From assembly GCF_022605725.1 (NCBI RefSeq), contig NC_065547.1:9527167-9591166 (forward strand): a stretch of DNA of 64,000 nucleotides, given 5' to 3'. Positions within the stretch are counted from its first letter, which is position 1; each line of letters opens with the position of its first letter. A model generated the notes under the pieces. It did not search any database, was not told the origin of the DNA, and saw only the letters and a list, made by a program, of their open reading frames with translations. The translations under genes were made by a program, and so were the position numbers. Shown here piece after piece: positions 10,144 to 25,100 of the stretch. This stretch comes from Anthonomus grandis grandis. Its lineage: Eukaryota; Arthropoda; Insecta; Coleoptera; Curculionidae.

Positions 10144-13100
10144 CTAAAAAAAAAAACACAAAAATAATATGAAGTATACCGTGAACTGGATGTAGAATTT
10201 TTTTTGGAGTAATAATCCTCCACTAAATTTATTTAAAACCGTTAATCCAACATGTTTCGAAAATATAACATATCCATCATCAGGGATAATAATTAAGGGG
10301 TTCTGTCAAATTTATAGTTCTAGTTCCTCAGACAAGGTTAAATCGTTAAAACCAATAAAAATGGCATATTAAAATACATGTGAATAGGACAAAACTTGGA
10401 TTTACTAAAACTTAAAACTACATAATTAAAACAATAGGTCAATAGTAATTAGCCTTTAATAACTTTTTTGGATTAGTTCAAGTAAAAAAAGATTTCGAAA
10501 GAAATGGATTTAAACAATGAGTCGTTATATTTTTTTACAACTTTTTATTACTGAGCCCTAAACAATCAAAACTGGTGTCAGGGCCCAAACATTAACAGAT
10601 TTTCTTAGAGAAATTGAAAATCATTATAAAAATATTATAACAGTTGTTTCACACAATTACAATTCTGTTAAACTTTTAAATTTACAACAATAATACATAA
10701 TATAGGTAATATACTGAAATATAAAAAATCAATAATTAATAATATCTAAGAATCTATGCTTACTAAAACTTGACGCAGGAATTTGTTATAAGTTTCAAAA
10801 AGGTCAATATCATGATGTTAGTTTTCTAGTCTGATTGTTCTAATGAGGAAATTATTAAGTCCATAGTTGGTACGGTGGATTGGGTAATGAGAGCTATCAG
10901 TGGCTCTAGTTGTTCTTAGTGGAGCATGAATATTGATTTTTTGAAGTAGCTGTGAATCTCCAGATTTTCCATGTAGAATATTGTAAAAAGTAATAAGATC
11001 CCTCTTCTTATGGTGGATAGTGATGGGGCCATATGTAGCATATCAAGTATATCTGTATCATTGTAATTATCCAAGATATTTAACTTATATGCAATTTGTT
11101 TTAAAAATTGAGACCACACACAGGAGGCATACTCCAGATTAGGACGGACCAGCGCAGGTAATAGAATGTTTTCAAAGCTGCAATCCTTGTGAAGTCTTAA
11201 GTTCCATACCATTTCCTTCACACCAAACTAAAAAATTATTTAGATCATATTTTATTTGTCAGAATTATCAGGGTATTCGATTATACAGCTCAATTTCCGA
11301 TCTTCGGCCAACAACAGAAATAGGCAGCTACCCAAGTAACATTTTCTCAAGCAGTTGGTTTTTAAAGTTGCCTTTTAGCCGCACCAAGGTTCTGCAATAG
11401 TCATTTGCTTGCTTGATGGAACTATTTAGGTTAAATTTTGTGCTAATAGGAACTAGAAACCTTAGGTAAATTAAAAATCTAATTAGTTCTAGTCAAGTGT
11501 CAACAATAACATTGTTATGGCCATAAACGAGGGCTTGATGGTTTTGAGATAATAAGGTTTTGAAGAGGTTATATTTCAGCATTAATTTGGCAATCAAAAT
11601 TCCAATATAGAACGATTTTAGCATTAAAATTACCTATTCAGAACCATATGGTCTTGAATCAATTGCCTAACTATTTGGCACTTTATACGGCCTATTCCGG
11701 AAAATATAGCATTTTTTAACACCTAAAGGACTTGCTAAAAGTCATATGGATAATAAGATAACTTTATGGGATAGGTTTTAACCAACTAGTCACAATAAAA
11801 CACAGTTTGCGGACGGTCGAGATAAATAATGTAAATAGATCCTACTAAATGCCTAAAAGCCATTTATTGAAATTCGCCCAGACTTTGCCAGCTAATTGGT
11901 TATTAAAAGTGGCCTATAAGTCCTGGAAGATGCTAGTTAGCCCTGTTTTAGCTTTTTTTAAAACCCACTGGCATTTTTTTAAGCTAAAAGTTATTATATC
12001 AGCTTAAAAGCATACCCTGCTAGGCGTCCATTTTGAAGAAAAAATGTAATTCTTCCATTTTTATAAGCTATTCAAATACAGGCAAAAATAATGTAATATG
12101 TAAACAATTTAGATAATATATAAAGACACTGGAGCATTTAAGTACATATTATCACTAAAGCATCTCAGAAATAAAAATATATTAATTTTTTATTTTTTTA
12201 TTGGCACTGAATAATGTTTAATTTGTTAGATATCAAAGGCGCGCGTGTTTTACAGTTAAATTACACCCAACTTTTTCAAGAAACTGGTGTGCGCAATGAA
12301 AATCGGTCATCTATTCCAGTATAATATATTTTTTTCTAAAATAAAGTCATACTTACTGAAAATGTCGCCATTGCTTTTTATTTTGGCGTTGTCTTATTTT
12401 TACCCTGGCTGTATCATATTTAAAACTAAAAGGTCAGATTTTTATACTTTGGTGTCTCTGAAATACCATATTTAAAACTAAATAGCAAAATGTTAATACT
12501 TCAATATGTATCTGAAATGCCAAAAGCCGGCGAACAGGCCAAACTATATAAACACCTAAAAGTCTAAAAGGACTTTGCTAAAGAGTTGTAAACAGGTAGG
12601 CGTAAAAGCTTTCAGGTTCTACACAGGTTACTTTTAGGCATCTTCGGGTTCGATAAAGGTTATTTCTATTAGCTATATAGGTTCTGTGATATGCGATCTG
12701 GTTTCAAATTGATCAGGGCCTATTGGCAATGACAACCTTTTTAAGGCTGGGCCTTTTTTTACTACAGGAGGTTATGCGGGCTAATAAATAACGTTGTTTG
12801 TGCTTAATGGCATAATCAATAATTTTTCTTAAACATGTTCTAGGAGTTATTTATAACCTTTTTAGAACCTAAATTGTTACTTGGGTAGTGAATCATCTAT
12901 ATCATTGATAAAAATATTAAAAAAAAGTGCCCCGAGCTAAGAGCCTTGAGACACTCCAGATGGAATCTGAATAGTTTTAGAAAGAAAATTACCAATTTTA
13001 ACAATCAGTCTACGATCAGATAAGTAGCTCTTGAACCAGGACAATAAAGGTCCATCAATAACAATCATTTTTAATTTATGCAATTTTTGCCAATTTTTGC

Positions 13101-16100
13101 AATTGAGAAATATGTGTATATGTATTGTATCCACTTACGTCTGGAGAGATTAACGCTACATTTTTTTTAGGAATAAAGTAGGCACACCGTCTGGTCCAGG
13201 ACCCTTGTTAATATTCAAGGAATGAGAGTTTAGTAAATATTATTAAAACTACATTCAGGTCCCTAATTTCAATTCATTTAATATGGTTTATCCAAATCCA
13301 GAAAACACGTTAGAGAAGTAAGCGCGGACATTGAGTTGCGGAGCAATTTAACTAAGGTTATTCGGACAAACATGTTGTAGGAAAAGTTATTGGGGAATTA
13401 GTAGCGAAATTTCGTGAAACTGAAACTCCGTTCAGAAATAGAACAAGGTAGGGTGAAAATCCGGTTCTAAATGGAAATATGGAGGTAGCACTATTGGGTT
13501 GAATATTAATAGATAGTTCAAAGCAATAGGCTCCTATTCGTATAAAGTTGAGTGATATGGATATCGGATGCAGATAATTGATAAGTGGGGACGCTAACAC
13601 TATGGTGTGAGTATGCTGTAGAAAAATAATCAGCAAACTTGTTAGCAATCTCCTCTCTAACACAACTTGTCTTGTCTAAATATCTTAGTGTATTTGGAAA
13701 AGAGCTATTTTTCCTTTTATGATTAACAAATGACCAAAATTTCTTTATGTTAGAGCCAATAGCTGCTTCAGTGTAGGAAATATATTGTGTGTAACATTCC
13801 TGTGTCAGACCCTTTAATAGCTGTCTCAATCTAGAAAACTCCCGATATTCGGTAGGTGATCGACTTTATTTATATTTTTTGTGCATAATTTCTTTTCGAT
13901 AATATAATTTTTAGATTCAATTGAAAACCACACTGGGAATTTTCTAGCCGATTATTTTTTTAGAGGTACAAATATATTAATTGCAATAAAGATAATTTCA
14001 TAAAAAATGTTTAGCATTGCTTCAATAGGTTTATTCAAAAGTGAAAAATCTCAGTCAAACTGATACAAAAACCCTTCAAACTAAACACTCTTGAAAAGTG
14101 GCAGATTTAAAATCCCTGTAAAATCCATTAAACCCGAGACCTTCTTCGACCTCCACGAGGCAACTATTTAATTTAATACATAGCGGTGGGCGAACAACTG
14201 GAGGAACTAAAAAATTGTCAACACCAAATCGAGAAGGCTTTTGTGTGAGGTTAGGTATAAGTTAAGTTGAAATAAATTATGGAAATTATATGTATTTGAC
14301 ATAACTTTTGCGCTCAACGCTTCTTCAGGTCGTGCTCTATTTAACTCGAAATTCTGTGATGCTGTAGATTTTGTGTTTTTACTTTTTATAAAAACGTGCT
14401 CTATTTGTTGATCTATGGAGCTAAAGCTGCTTTTTTCCCATATACCATGAGGTAAATCGAAGTCATCCATAATATGCAGGGTAGAATTCGGCATACTAAG
14501 AGCGAGTGAGTACAATGTTTCAGAAAGAGCCATGTAAGATTATGCTGACGAATTGGGTGGGATATATATACAGCTCCTATGATACTCAAATTAACAGATC
14601 TAACTGAAAATTCAGAGATTGGAGGGACACAAAGTCAATGGTCTCAAATTATGTTTATTTTTAAAAACGATTACACGTGTTTCGCCCTAAGGCATCGTCA
14701 GATCTAAGAGAAAGAAGGCAACCCTATTACACAAACAACAATGCATAGACATAAATTACAATGTTAAGATATGACTTACCGGTAAAGCTATTAGATTAAC
14801 ACCACAAACATTTAAGTTGAAACAAAACTAAATACATAAAAAATAATGCTGACTTTCACATTAAATCCGGTGTTAAAACTAAATAAAATAAAAGTAAACA
14901 AAACAAGCAGAATTAAATATGACTTGGTCGAGAAATGAACCAGCGACCATCGGGTTCGTAGGCAAGCGCTAAACTTACGTGCTATCCAGGTCGTGATGAA
15001 TATTGTTAAAAATTAAATGCGGTTCGAAGGTAAAAACATCATTCACACAAGACAGTACAGAACTCCTTTTTGCCCTTGTGATCTCCATCTTCTCTAATAA
15101 GTCAAACTTCTTTCCCTTGGGGCACTCATGAAGGATTTTTACATTTTCCGGGATGGAAGGATAGTGTTTTGAGGACAATAAATGGCTTGCAAAAGCCGAT
15201 TTCGTCTCGGTGATTTCGGTATATTTGTGTTTATTATCGTCTCTTAAGTGTTCCTGCAATCTCGTTTTTATTTTCATTCCAGACTGACCAATGTAAACGG
15301 CATTACAGTCCCCGCCGTTAAGGGAGTAGACTCCCGATTGGGTTAAGGGTTCTCTTTTATCTTTAATGTTTACGAGCTTATTAAATAATGTGTTTGAAGT
15401 TTTGAATGATATCTGTAAATTATAGTTTTTAAAAAAATTTGCCAATCGGGAGGAGATACTACCAAAGTAAGTGAGGCAATGAAATCTAAAATTTTTAATG
15501 CTGGTGTTATGGATTAAATTATAGGAGAGCTTGTACTTATTATAAAATTTTAAATAAATTTTATTAATTATACTTAATGAAAACCCATTATTTACTGCAA
15601 TCTGTTTAATTGTAGGTAACTCTTTTTGAAAGGCGCTTGTTGATAATGTTATTTTGAATAACCGATAGAAAAAGGAGTTGAATGCAGCAAATTTTCTTTT
15701 TCTTTTTCTAAGGTAAAAGTTATGTTAGGATGTAGAGAGATTAAAAAATACAAAAAACTATCCAGTCTTAGTTCATCCTCATTCCAGGCCAAACAGTCAT
15801 CATCCACATACCGTTTCTAAAAAAAACAATGTCCTTGGCAAAGGTACTGCACATTATCTTACTCTCTAGGTTATACATAAAAATCTCACTTAAAAACGGG
15901 GACAGAACAGAGCCCATCGCCAACCCAATGGTCTGTTTGAAGAATCAATCGTTAAATTTAAAAAAGTTTTGGTCGAGAACAATCGATAATAAGGAGATTA
16001 GGTTGTCTATTATTAGTTTAGGTAAGGGGGTTTTATTTAACAAATTCAAGACAAGATCAACGTAATCCTTGGGAGGTATACTCGGAAAGAGGTTTTTAAC

Positions 16101-19100
16101 ATTTCATACCTGTTCTGCATCATACAGGGTGTTTCGGGAGGAAAGGGAAATATTTTGGGAATATATTCACAAGATCAAAATAAGATAAACTAGCCCATAT
16201 GTTTTAATCTGATTCTTAACCGTTTCTAAATAATCAGCTCGAAAGTTTTTTTTGTTAATTTTTGGAATAATTACGTTCTCTGTATTTCTAACTCACGTTG
16301 CAAGCATTTCATTATTGTTTGTTAATACCTAATTTAATTGACTGGTAGTTTTGACAAGCATGGTTGTCAGTTTGATTGATTCTGAGCGTTTCAATTTGAA
16401 AAGAGCAAAGTTTCAATTACGTAATGCCTCACACATTCACCCATAGGAAGTATGTATGTATATCAATGTCAATATTCGTGTATGGTTTCTGTAATGCTAG
16501 CGCATTACGTGCTGTTGATGAAAACCGACGTCGTTTTCCAAATCGAAGAATTCCTAATCGAAAAGTTTTTCAGAGAGTTTTTGCAAATGGAAACAGGAAT
16601 GTTTCCAAGCATAAGAATTAATTCTGAACGATAGGCGGGACTAAATGTGGAAAATGTTCTGGATATGGCTGAAGAGAACCCGGGTGTTAGTACAAAAGAA
16701 CTTCGATTAGCATCACATGTGGACGTTTGGAAGACACTTAGGAAAAACGGTCTTAAGGGTCTTGTCCCGATCTCCGATTTTGCAATATTTTAAAATCTGA
16801 GCCGAAAAGGTACTTTGAAAAGAATAGATTAAGAGAAAAAAATGTGCGGATTATTCACATAGGACGCTAACAAATAATATTTAATTCCTTTAAATTATGT
16901 CAAAAAAGAGGTCTACTGTAGTCTATTTGATGATCGAAACTCGTTTCTATTGATAATTACATTGTCAAGCTTTTGACATATGATCTCGCAGTTGCCAAAT
17001 TGTGTATATTTTCTATAATAAACATAATTATTCCGCTAAAGCTCAATGTAAGTAATAAGAAACAAGCACATCTAAAAAGCATATCCTATATAAGAAGAGA
17101 AAACATGTCTACACACATCGAAATCTATCTGCCAAAATGATAGCATTATAATAGTGAATGGGTTTCACTATTTGTACACAAGCTAATACCCAGCGCTGAA
17201 AAAAATTATACCCTTATGCAGAGGTTCGTAGCCTCCATATTTTCTAATATTTTGACTATTCATATGAAAAAATATTTAGAGGGCTGGTAAATGTTTGGGG
17301 CTTACAACGCCCATGTGTAACCCAAAATCAACCCACTGCAATTCAGCCGAGCCCAAAATACTAAAAAAACTTATATGGAAGAAATAAAAAATTATTAATT
17401 CAAAGAACATGTATGGCAACGCTGTCACCTCGCGGCGTTATGTCAAACGTCAATAAAAAAGAATAATGAAGGAAGATGAAAGGGAATTTTGTTTTTGTTA
17501 TTTATATGAAAAAATAAATTTTCTTTGAACTTAATTTTAAATAAAATATGCCTATGTTTCATATTATTTTTAATTCGGACCGAAATCTAAAAAAGTACCA
17601 AAACAATAAATAATACATTATGGGTGTCTTTGGTATGTTTTTTACACGAAAATAAGGGACTTACTTTAGTTACAAGAAAAGGTAGAAAAAAAATGTTTAT
17701 GTTATAGAAATAATTTCCTCTTTTTGGTCATTTTTTAAGCATAATTTCATTAAAATTAAATAATTTTGGTAATTCTGTAGTTGAGCGGCTTTTTGTCAAA
17801 ACTGACGAAAAATGGTCGGGTTTTTCGCAAAATGAGTAGATTTGGATATATATCTTTCACTAAGAGTGTCGGAAAGTCAAATTTTATTACGACGAGTATT
17901 AGAGTTTAATTTTTCCAAAACTACAAAATTCTTAGTTGCAAAAAAATAAAAAAAGGAAAATTGGTACAGTTGAAATCCGAACCCAGGCCGCTCGGCTCAT
18001 AGTTTACTCTCATTACCATTAAGCCATGAAGCGCATGCACCCAATATTTGAAAACAAGCAATATTTGAAAACAAGCCTATAAATACGACCAACGCTTCCA
18101 CATCCCATTCAGTCAATTCCCACGTTCCGTGCCATCATAAGCTAGAGCACCTCGATGCGACCAAGAAAAAAAAGATAGGCGCCAAAAACGTAACCAAAAG
18201 ACATCAGGAAACCGGCAAGAGCCATCGAAGCTACGCCGGAGAATTCAGTGCATAACAACATTTGAAAACAAGTCGATTAGAACCCGGTTTTAAGCCTTTC
18301 CATATTCAACCGGTTCAACATCTTCAAGAGGGTTATGGCTTAAGGGTTCAATTTTGCGAATGGATCCAACAAAATCGAGGTCAACATAAATACATTTTAT
18401 TTAGCGATGAAGCTTATTTTACCCGCAATGGAATTAATAACCTACATAATGAACATCGGTTATTAATTTCAATCAGATGAAAATCCTCATGCCACGTTTG
18501 AACGAAACTTTCAACATCGATTCAGTGTTAATGTGTGGTGTGGAATGCTGAACGACCAGTTGTTGGGTCCTTTTGTATTAGATAAGCGTCTTACTGGAGA
18601 AGGATATTTACGCTTTTTGGAAGACTATTTAATACACATGTTGGATGCTGTTCCTCTAATTGTTCGACGCCGAATGTATTTTCAACACGATGGAGCCCTG
18701 CCTCATTTTAGTCGCCGAGTGCGTAATTTCTTAGACAATCGTTTTCCTGATCGTTGGATCGGCAGAGGAGAACCTTAAGTTTGGCCACCGAGGTCACCAG
18801 ACTTAAATCCACTGGATTATTGCCTCTGGGGGTGGATGAAAGCTCTAGTGTATCAAACACCAGTAGAAACCGTAGAAGGACTCCACAATCAAATTGTTAA
18901 TGCTTCAAATGTTATTAAAAACAATCCCCAAGCAATTAAACGTGCAACACGAGTGCTTAACAAACGTGCTGCAGCTTGCCTCGAAGTTGGTGGTTGAAGA
19001 ACACCCTGTATATGCCACTAGGCAATCAAGTTTCTGTAAATACAATTATGTCATATTGACAGGCTGGTGAGTTATTTTGTGGCACATCCAACTTAATTCT

Positions 19101-22100
19101 TAAACCTTCAGTGTTCTGGTAAGATACCAAAAAAAACTTTCAACATAATTTAGTATTTATTAATTACTTAGTTTTTTTGAATAATTTTAGGAATCTCTTG
19201 AAAATATCAAATCTGTAAGTCTCTTTCTCCATTCGACAATCTTTGTCTGAATTCAGTTCTTAATCAATGTGGCCTCTGCTTCTGCCTGCATCATGGTCAG
19301 ATTTAGATATTTCTATGTAGACATTTCTACCTTTTAGTTTGGTTCTGGAACGAATAACAATTATTGTCAAACAAAAACAGACGCGTCAGGTTAAACTTTG
19401 CGAAAGCTCATAATAACTGGTCGGATTATGAGTGGAAAAGTCATATGGAGCAACAAACCAACAAATCCAAATTCAATTTATTCCAGCGTAATGGAATGAA
19501 GCCGCGTACACCCGCCCCACAATAAAATATGGAGGTGGTAACGTTAATTTTTGGAAGTATTTCTGGAGCTATGGTATGGGGCCCCTCGACAAGATTGAAG
19601 GTCTTATGGACCGGTTCCTGTATAAGCAAATATTGGAGGAATTTATGGTGCCGTATGCTGAGGAGAAAAAGCCGTTGCAGATTTTTTTTCAACAGGATAA
19701 CGAAAAGATAACCAAAGCTCTGTCCAGATTTGTAGAAGCTTGGTTAAGGAAGGAAATGATTAATGTTCTAGAGTGGCCATCACAGTCACCTGACTTGAAC
19801 CCCGAAGAAAACCTTTTGGAAATTGTAGACAAGAACGTTAGGGCCAAAACATAAAATATGAATTACAAACATAAGCATGAATTATTCAATGCCCTTAACC
19901 AAGCCTCGCCTACCCTGGATGAAAGCATTATAACTAAATTAATCAAGTCAATGCCGAATCGGTGCAGCAAAGTTATAAAAAATAATGGGTATTTTACCAA
20001 ATATTAGATTTAAGATATATTCATTGGATATTAAAATCAATTTAAAAAAAAAAAACCGGAATTGCTCACCTTTTTTCCACCCATAAAATTAATTTTTATT
20101 TGTACCAAAAAAAAAATAAAAGAAAATGCTATTTTAACCTTTTTTTAAATGGCACTCTTAAACATAATAAGATATCATTTACTTTAAATTGATCTTAAAA
20201 ACAAAAAATATTTTAATATTTTAAAAGTTGCTCTACTTATGCCACTACTGTACCTACTTCAGGTTAGTTATTTGCTTTGAAAGCGAATTTTCTATTGCCA
20301 AAATTAAAAAACTGCAAGGATAATCACACTAAAACGCAAATATCACCAAAAAATCATATGGTTACGTTAACGTATAACAATCTTATTGATTGGCAGCACT
20401 TTTTGAAACACCCTGTGTATTTTAGTAATTTAACACTAAAGTTACTTACGTTTTCCACGTGTAAAGTAGTCCTTACACCAATTTTATTACAACTATTGGT
20501 AACCAACAGATCCAAATATTTCACTAAGGCGGTACAACATGCCCTCGCTATGCTCTCCGACACTTTCGAAATATCCACCGGATCTTGATTTTTTGAATTT
20601 TCCTCACCACTCTAAAATAGACCTGTCAAGTCAACCAGAACAATAAAATGCATTTAATTAACATTATTACTTGGATAATAAATACTTCAGTCCACCGTAT
20701 AAGTCTCGCTCCGTTATTACTAACGAAATCCTTACCGTTATGAACTCTGATAGACGGGATGCCTTTCATGTCAGAGTCGTCTACTGGAGACTTTACTCTG
20801 CAAGCAAAACAGGTTTTATTAAAATACTTGACTACTGATTCAATAATCAAAACGTCATAAGGTTTGTTTTAAAAGTTGCCTATCATATATCCGATTTATA
20901 CACCACCAGGTTTAACTAATTTTATACTTAAAAGGATTTTACGCATACCCATTATTAAAGTCAGTATCGTTCTCTCCCCAAATAATGTTAACAGTTTCAT
21001 CAGTTTCGGCGTTAACGCAACCGCAAGCGATGCTGTGGTCCTTCATAAGCCGTAAATTCTCTCTCAATTTGTCCATGTGTTCCGAAGGTACTTGAATCAT
21101 GAGGCCGTCCTCAACGATGTTCGATTTTGCGGTCAAGCCGCTGCTCGACTTTAGCGATCCGTTGAAAACTATGAAGCAAGCGCCAGTCACTGAAAGATAA
21201 AAGAGTAATAATAGGAAAGGAAACAGATAAGGAAAGCATTGATGGCGCTTCAGTACCCGGCACGTTGTTCCCAGTGGTTCGACGTGTTTCATACAATTTT
21301 ATACAGTGTGTCTACAGGTAAACCAATTAGTTCACTGAAAGATACCGTTGATCATAATACCATAAATTAATTAGACTATTTATTTATTTATTTATGCAAT
21401 CTACAGATACAAAGTCCATTAAATGATTAGAATTGGTCCTTAATGACTAATAAGCACAGTAAGTAAGCACTACATATTACAACATTAAAAAAAATATATA
21501 TTCTTTGCCCTCCAGATAACACATTAGGTAACTCAAAAAAAACTTCAAAATATTCTACATTAGATATATTTTTTCTAAATTTCTCAAATGGTTGGTAAAA
21601 TATGTCAATATGAAATAGTAGGTTGGCGGCACTGGATATTCGAAAAATTGGCGACTTTTTACCTAAATTGGTATTTGTTTTTTTATATAAAAAGTTCCTA
21701 AATCTCTATTGTTATGAATATTTACCGTTAAAAGCAATTTTTCGAGAAAAAATGAACAATCTATATTAATATGAAGGGTCTTATGTGTAAACAACAAGCA
21801 GGCCACAGTTCTTCTGGAAGTAAGTTTTTTTAAATTAAATTCTGTCAAAAGATTTTCATAAGATATATCCATCAGATACACACCATGTTTTTTATAGTAC
21901 AAATACCGCAAAAGCCTTTTTTGAACTTTTTCCAACATTTGTTCGTAAACCGAATAGAATGGACACCAAACAATCGAGGCATATTCCAATATGCTGCGAA
22001 CATAGACATTATAGAGAGTAGTAATGGTCTTTAAATTAGTAAAGTTACAGGCATTACGAATTACAAAACCTAAAATCTTAAATGCCTTATTAACAACTGT

Positions 22101-25100
22101 GTTAATATGAGCATCGAAATGCAACTTATTGTCGAAAATTACTCCCAAGTCTTTTATTTCTGTTTTACATTTTAAGACATCAGTACCCATTTTATAATTG
22201 TAATTAATTGGCACTTTTTTTCTAGTAAAATTTACTGTAATACACTTTTCAACATTAAAAGATAATTTGTTTTGTTTTGCCCAAAGTATTACTTTATTCA
22301 GGCCATGCTGAAGAAGTTCGCAGTCCTTAATACTATTAATTGCTCTATAAAATTCATCGGCAAATATTTCACCATCACAATATTTTAAGCACAATGGTAG
22401 ATCGTTGATAAGACATAAGAAAAGCAATGGCCCCAGGTTAGACCCCTGAGGCACCCCTGACAAAGCGACAAAACTTCGAGATGTACACCCATCAGAACCT
22501 GCCCATGGTCATCACAATTTTGGTGTTGTCAACTTTATTATTTTAAATAGAACATGTATTAATCCATTTTTTTGGATTCTATGACACATTTCATGTATAA
22601 CACCCTATATCTAACCCAACCCATTTTTCCAATTTAAATACTGCAGTCATATTGTATAATACATCGTGTTCGTAATAAAATATGCTATTTAATACAGGGT
22701 ATACTTTTTTTACACCATATATAAAAAAAAAATAAAGTTGATGATGGTTTCTCCGAAACGAAACGTTGGACTTAGAGAGATTTACCTCTCACGGCTATTT
22801 TGTAGAGCTTAAAAAGTAGCTATAAGAAAGTATCTTTTATTTTTCCATATCTGTTTAAATAACATCAGAAAAAAATAAAAACGAAATCGACAAATTTCGG
22901 TTTTTTAGGCCCTACATGTGAAACTACTCGGAATTTTAAAACTTTCTAACCGCATTTGTAAGGCTTGAAAATGTGCAACGTTTCTCTAATTTAACCATCT
23001 TCGTATCTTTTTTATTTTGCAAGATCCCCATCATAGACATACTTATTTTGGATACACTGTATACAGGGTCCTGCAACCATCTTCTTCATAAAGTCAGTCT
23101 TCTTCCATAAAGCCTAAAAAAGGGTTAACATTTTCTAGCCTCTAAAAAAAATTGGAAATTTGAAATGACTTTTTCTTTATAAAAAAGTAGGCAAATGATA
23201 TCGAAAGAAGCCAGTGACAACTGTTTTTCAAATTCTCATTCCTAACCTCATATACTGGGAAAATTAGATTAATGGATCTTTGAGGGTCAAGGATCGCGCG
23301 ATAAATTTCTTAAAACTATTAAAAATTCATATACATACATTGCTAATGGCCGAATTCTTGGAGAGCATTATTTACTGAATGTCAGTACGGTTTCCGAAAG
23401 GGTAAAAATATGATGTTGGGTATATTGGATCACGCAATTGTGAAAGCAAAAGTGAAACTTTATGTGCGTAAGTGAGTACTTTACGCACAGGAGTAGAAAA
23501 ATATTTTCTTATACTAAGAATTTTTAGTATAATATTTATGGTTGTTTGTTATCCAATCTGTCTGTCATTTATTTCTGGACTTCTCTGTAATTTGGTTTAT
23601 TTAGAAGTTATTACTCACTTAGCACCCTGGCTTTGTCTACAATACAATTATATATTCTGTGATAATAAAGCATTTTTAAGTTTCTGTTGAGTATAATTAT
23701 TTCTTAAGTATACCAGAATAAAAGAATATCGTCGGCTCCTAAACACCAAATTTTACAGGAGGCACTTGATACTTTATTTAAAATGAAAAATTAATGCAAC
23801 AAACTGCCATATAATTTTTTCTAAAATTCAAAATTAAGGAAGATAAAAAAATATATTTTTTCTTATTTTTTTAATAACTTTTTTCTAGTTTACTGATTTG
23901 CCCCAAATTTTGCATGCATGTTATTAGTATTTCTTTGTATTCATCATATTAATTTGACGCTAGTCGTCAATGACAAAAGGTTTAAGCTGTCCTTGACCGA
24001 AGGAAAATGACTTTGAACTTTTTTGTTTTAATCTTTTTTTATAAATTTGGATGTTCAATTAGTAAAGAGGATCAAAATATTTTTTAAAAAGGTGCTCTTG
24101 TTGCATCATCGTAGAATTAACGATTTTTTTGAGAAAAACGACTTTAAGCATTTACGTACGTTTAATTAGAAATTTCAATTTTCAAAATTAACAGAGCAGC
24201 AAATTAACAAGCCTTGAAACGAAACGCTTTAGTTTCCATGGAATTGAGTTATGACATTGTATTATAAATTTTGACAGATAATATTATCTGCAATTTTCAT
24301 AATTTTAAGAGCACAACGTTTGTACAGAGAAGCATTTGCGAATAGAAGAATACTACCATTGCAAATGTTTAGCACTATCTATCAGACTAGGAGAATTTAA
24401 AGCATTTAAAATTAATCGATATGATGTGGGCCGTCTACGAAGAACTTGAATTCAAAGAACGGAACTCCGTATTTTGAATGAGATTGACAATAATCCTACT
24501 CTTAGCGTAAAATCAATTGCAGGAAAATATTCCGAAAAGTGCAGTTCATGAAATTTTACAAGAGCAACTGCTACATCCCTTTTATTATTAAAAGGTTTCC
24601 TAACCCTAAAGCAGGGTTCCTAAACCCTGAGGATATTCAGGGTTTAAAGCTTGACTTAATTTTTGTAGCCCATTAGAAACTTTCATAATCGTAATCAAAA
24701 TTTCACACGTTTTATTCTCTTCACGGATGAAGCTGGCTTTGGACATGATGGTTTAAGAAACCTTCATAATAAACATTATTGGTGCGACGAAAACCCTCAT
24801 GTAGTTATAGAACAACGTTTTCAGAATAAATTTTCCCTCAACGTGTGGGCCGGTATTGTCGACGATCATTTATTAGGACCACATTTTTTCCCGAAAAGGC
24901 TAAATGGTGAGGTCTACTTAAACTTTTTAAGAAATGAGTTACCCAATCTACTAGATGATGTTCCTCTTCAAATAAGTTGTGAAATGTGGCGCTTCACCCC
25001 ATTTCAATGGAGCAGTGAGAGAACATTTATATTAAAATTTCCCTGAAAGATGGATTGAAAGCGGTGGGTTTGTGCAATGGTCTCCCAGATCGCCAGATCT

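Larger units (their letters stand above)
14640..16122 (-). mobile_element. Penelope-like retroelement, 5' truncated
   Basis: On the minus strand the reverse-transcriptase blocks VKNLFPSIPPKDYVDLVLN (about 16090), QTIGLAMGSVLSPFLSEIFM (about 15930) and RYVDDDCLAW (about 15815) precede a GIY-YIG endonuclease, the domain pair that defines Penelope-like elements. A hammerhead core lies near the 3' end. The 5' side stops at the DD41D mariner at 16125. A stop and frameshifts inactivate the reverse transcriptase. Confidence 0.85.

Noticed and set aside
17971..18030. Functional tRNA gene
   Set aside because: A and B boxes are present but no acceptor stem or complete cloverleaf can be drawn.
21663..22463. 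Intact host gene of 266 codons
   Set aside because: It is the C-terminal two thirds of a LINE reverse transcriptase with a mutated catalytic box and no start context.
23360..23420. Separate LINE element
   Set aside because: A single QYGFRKGK-like word is too little evidence without flanking blocks.
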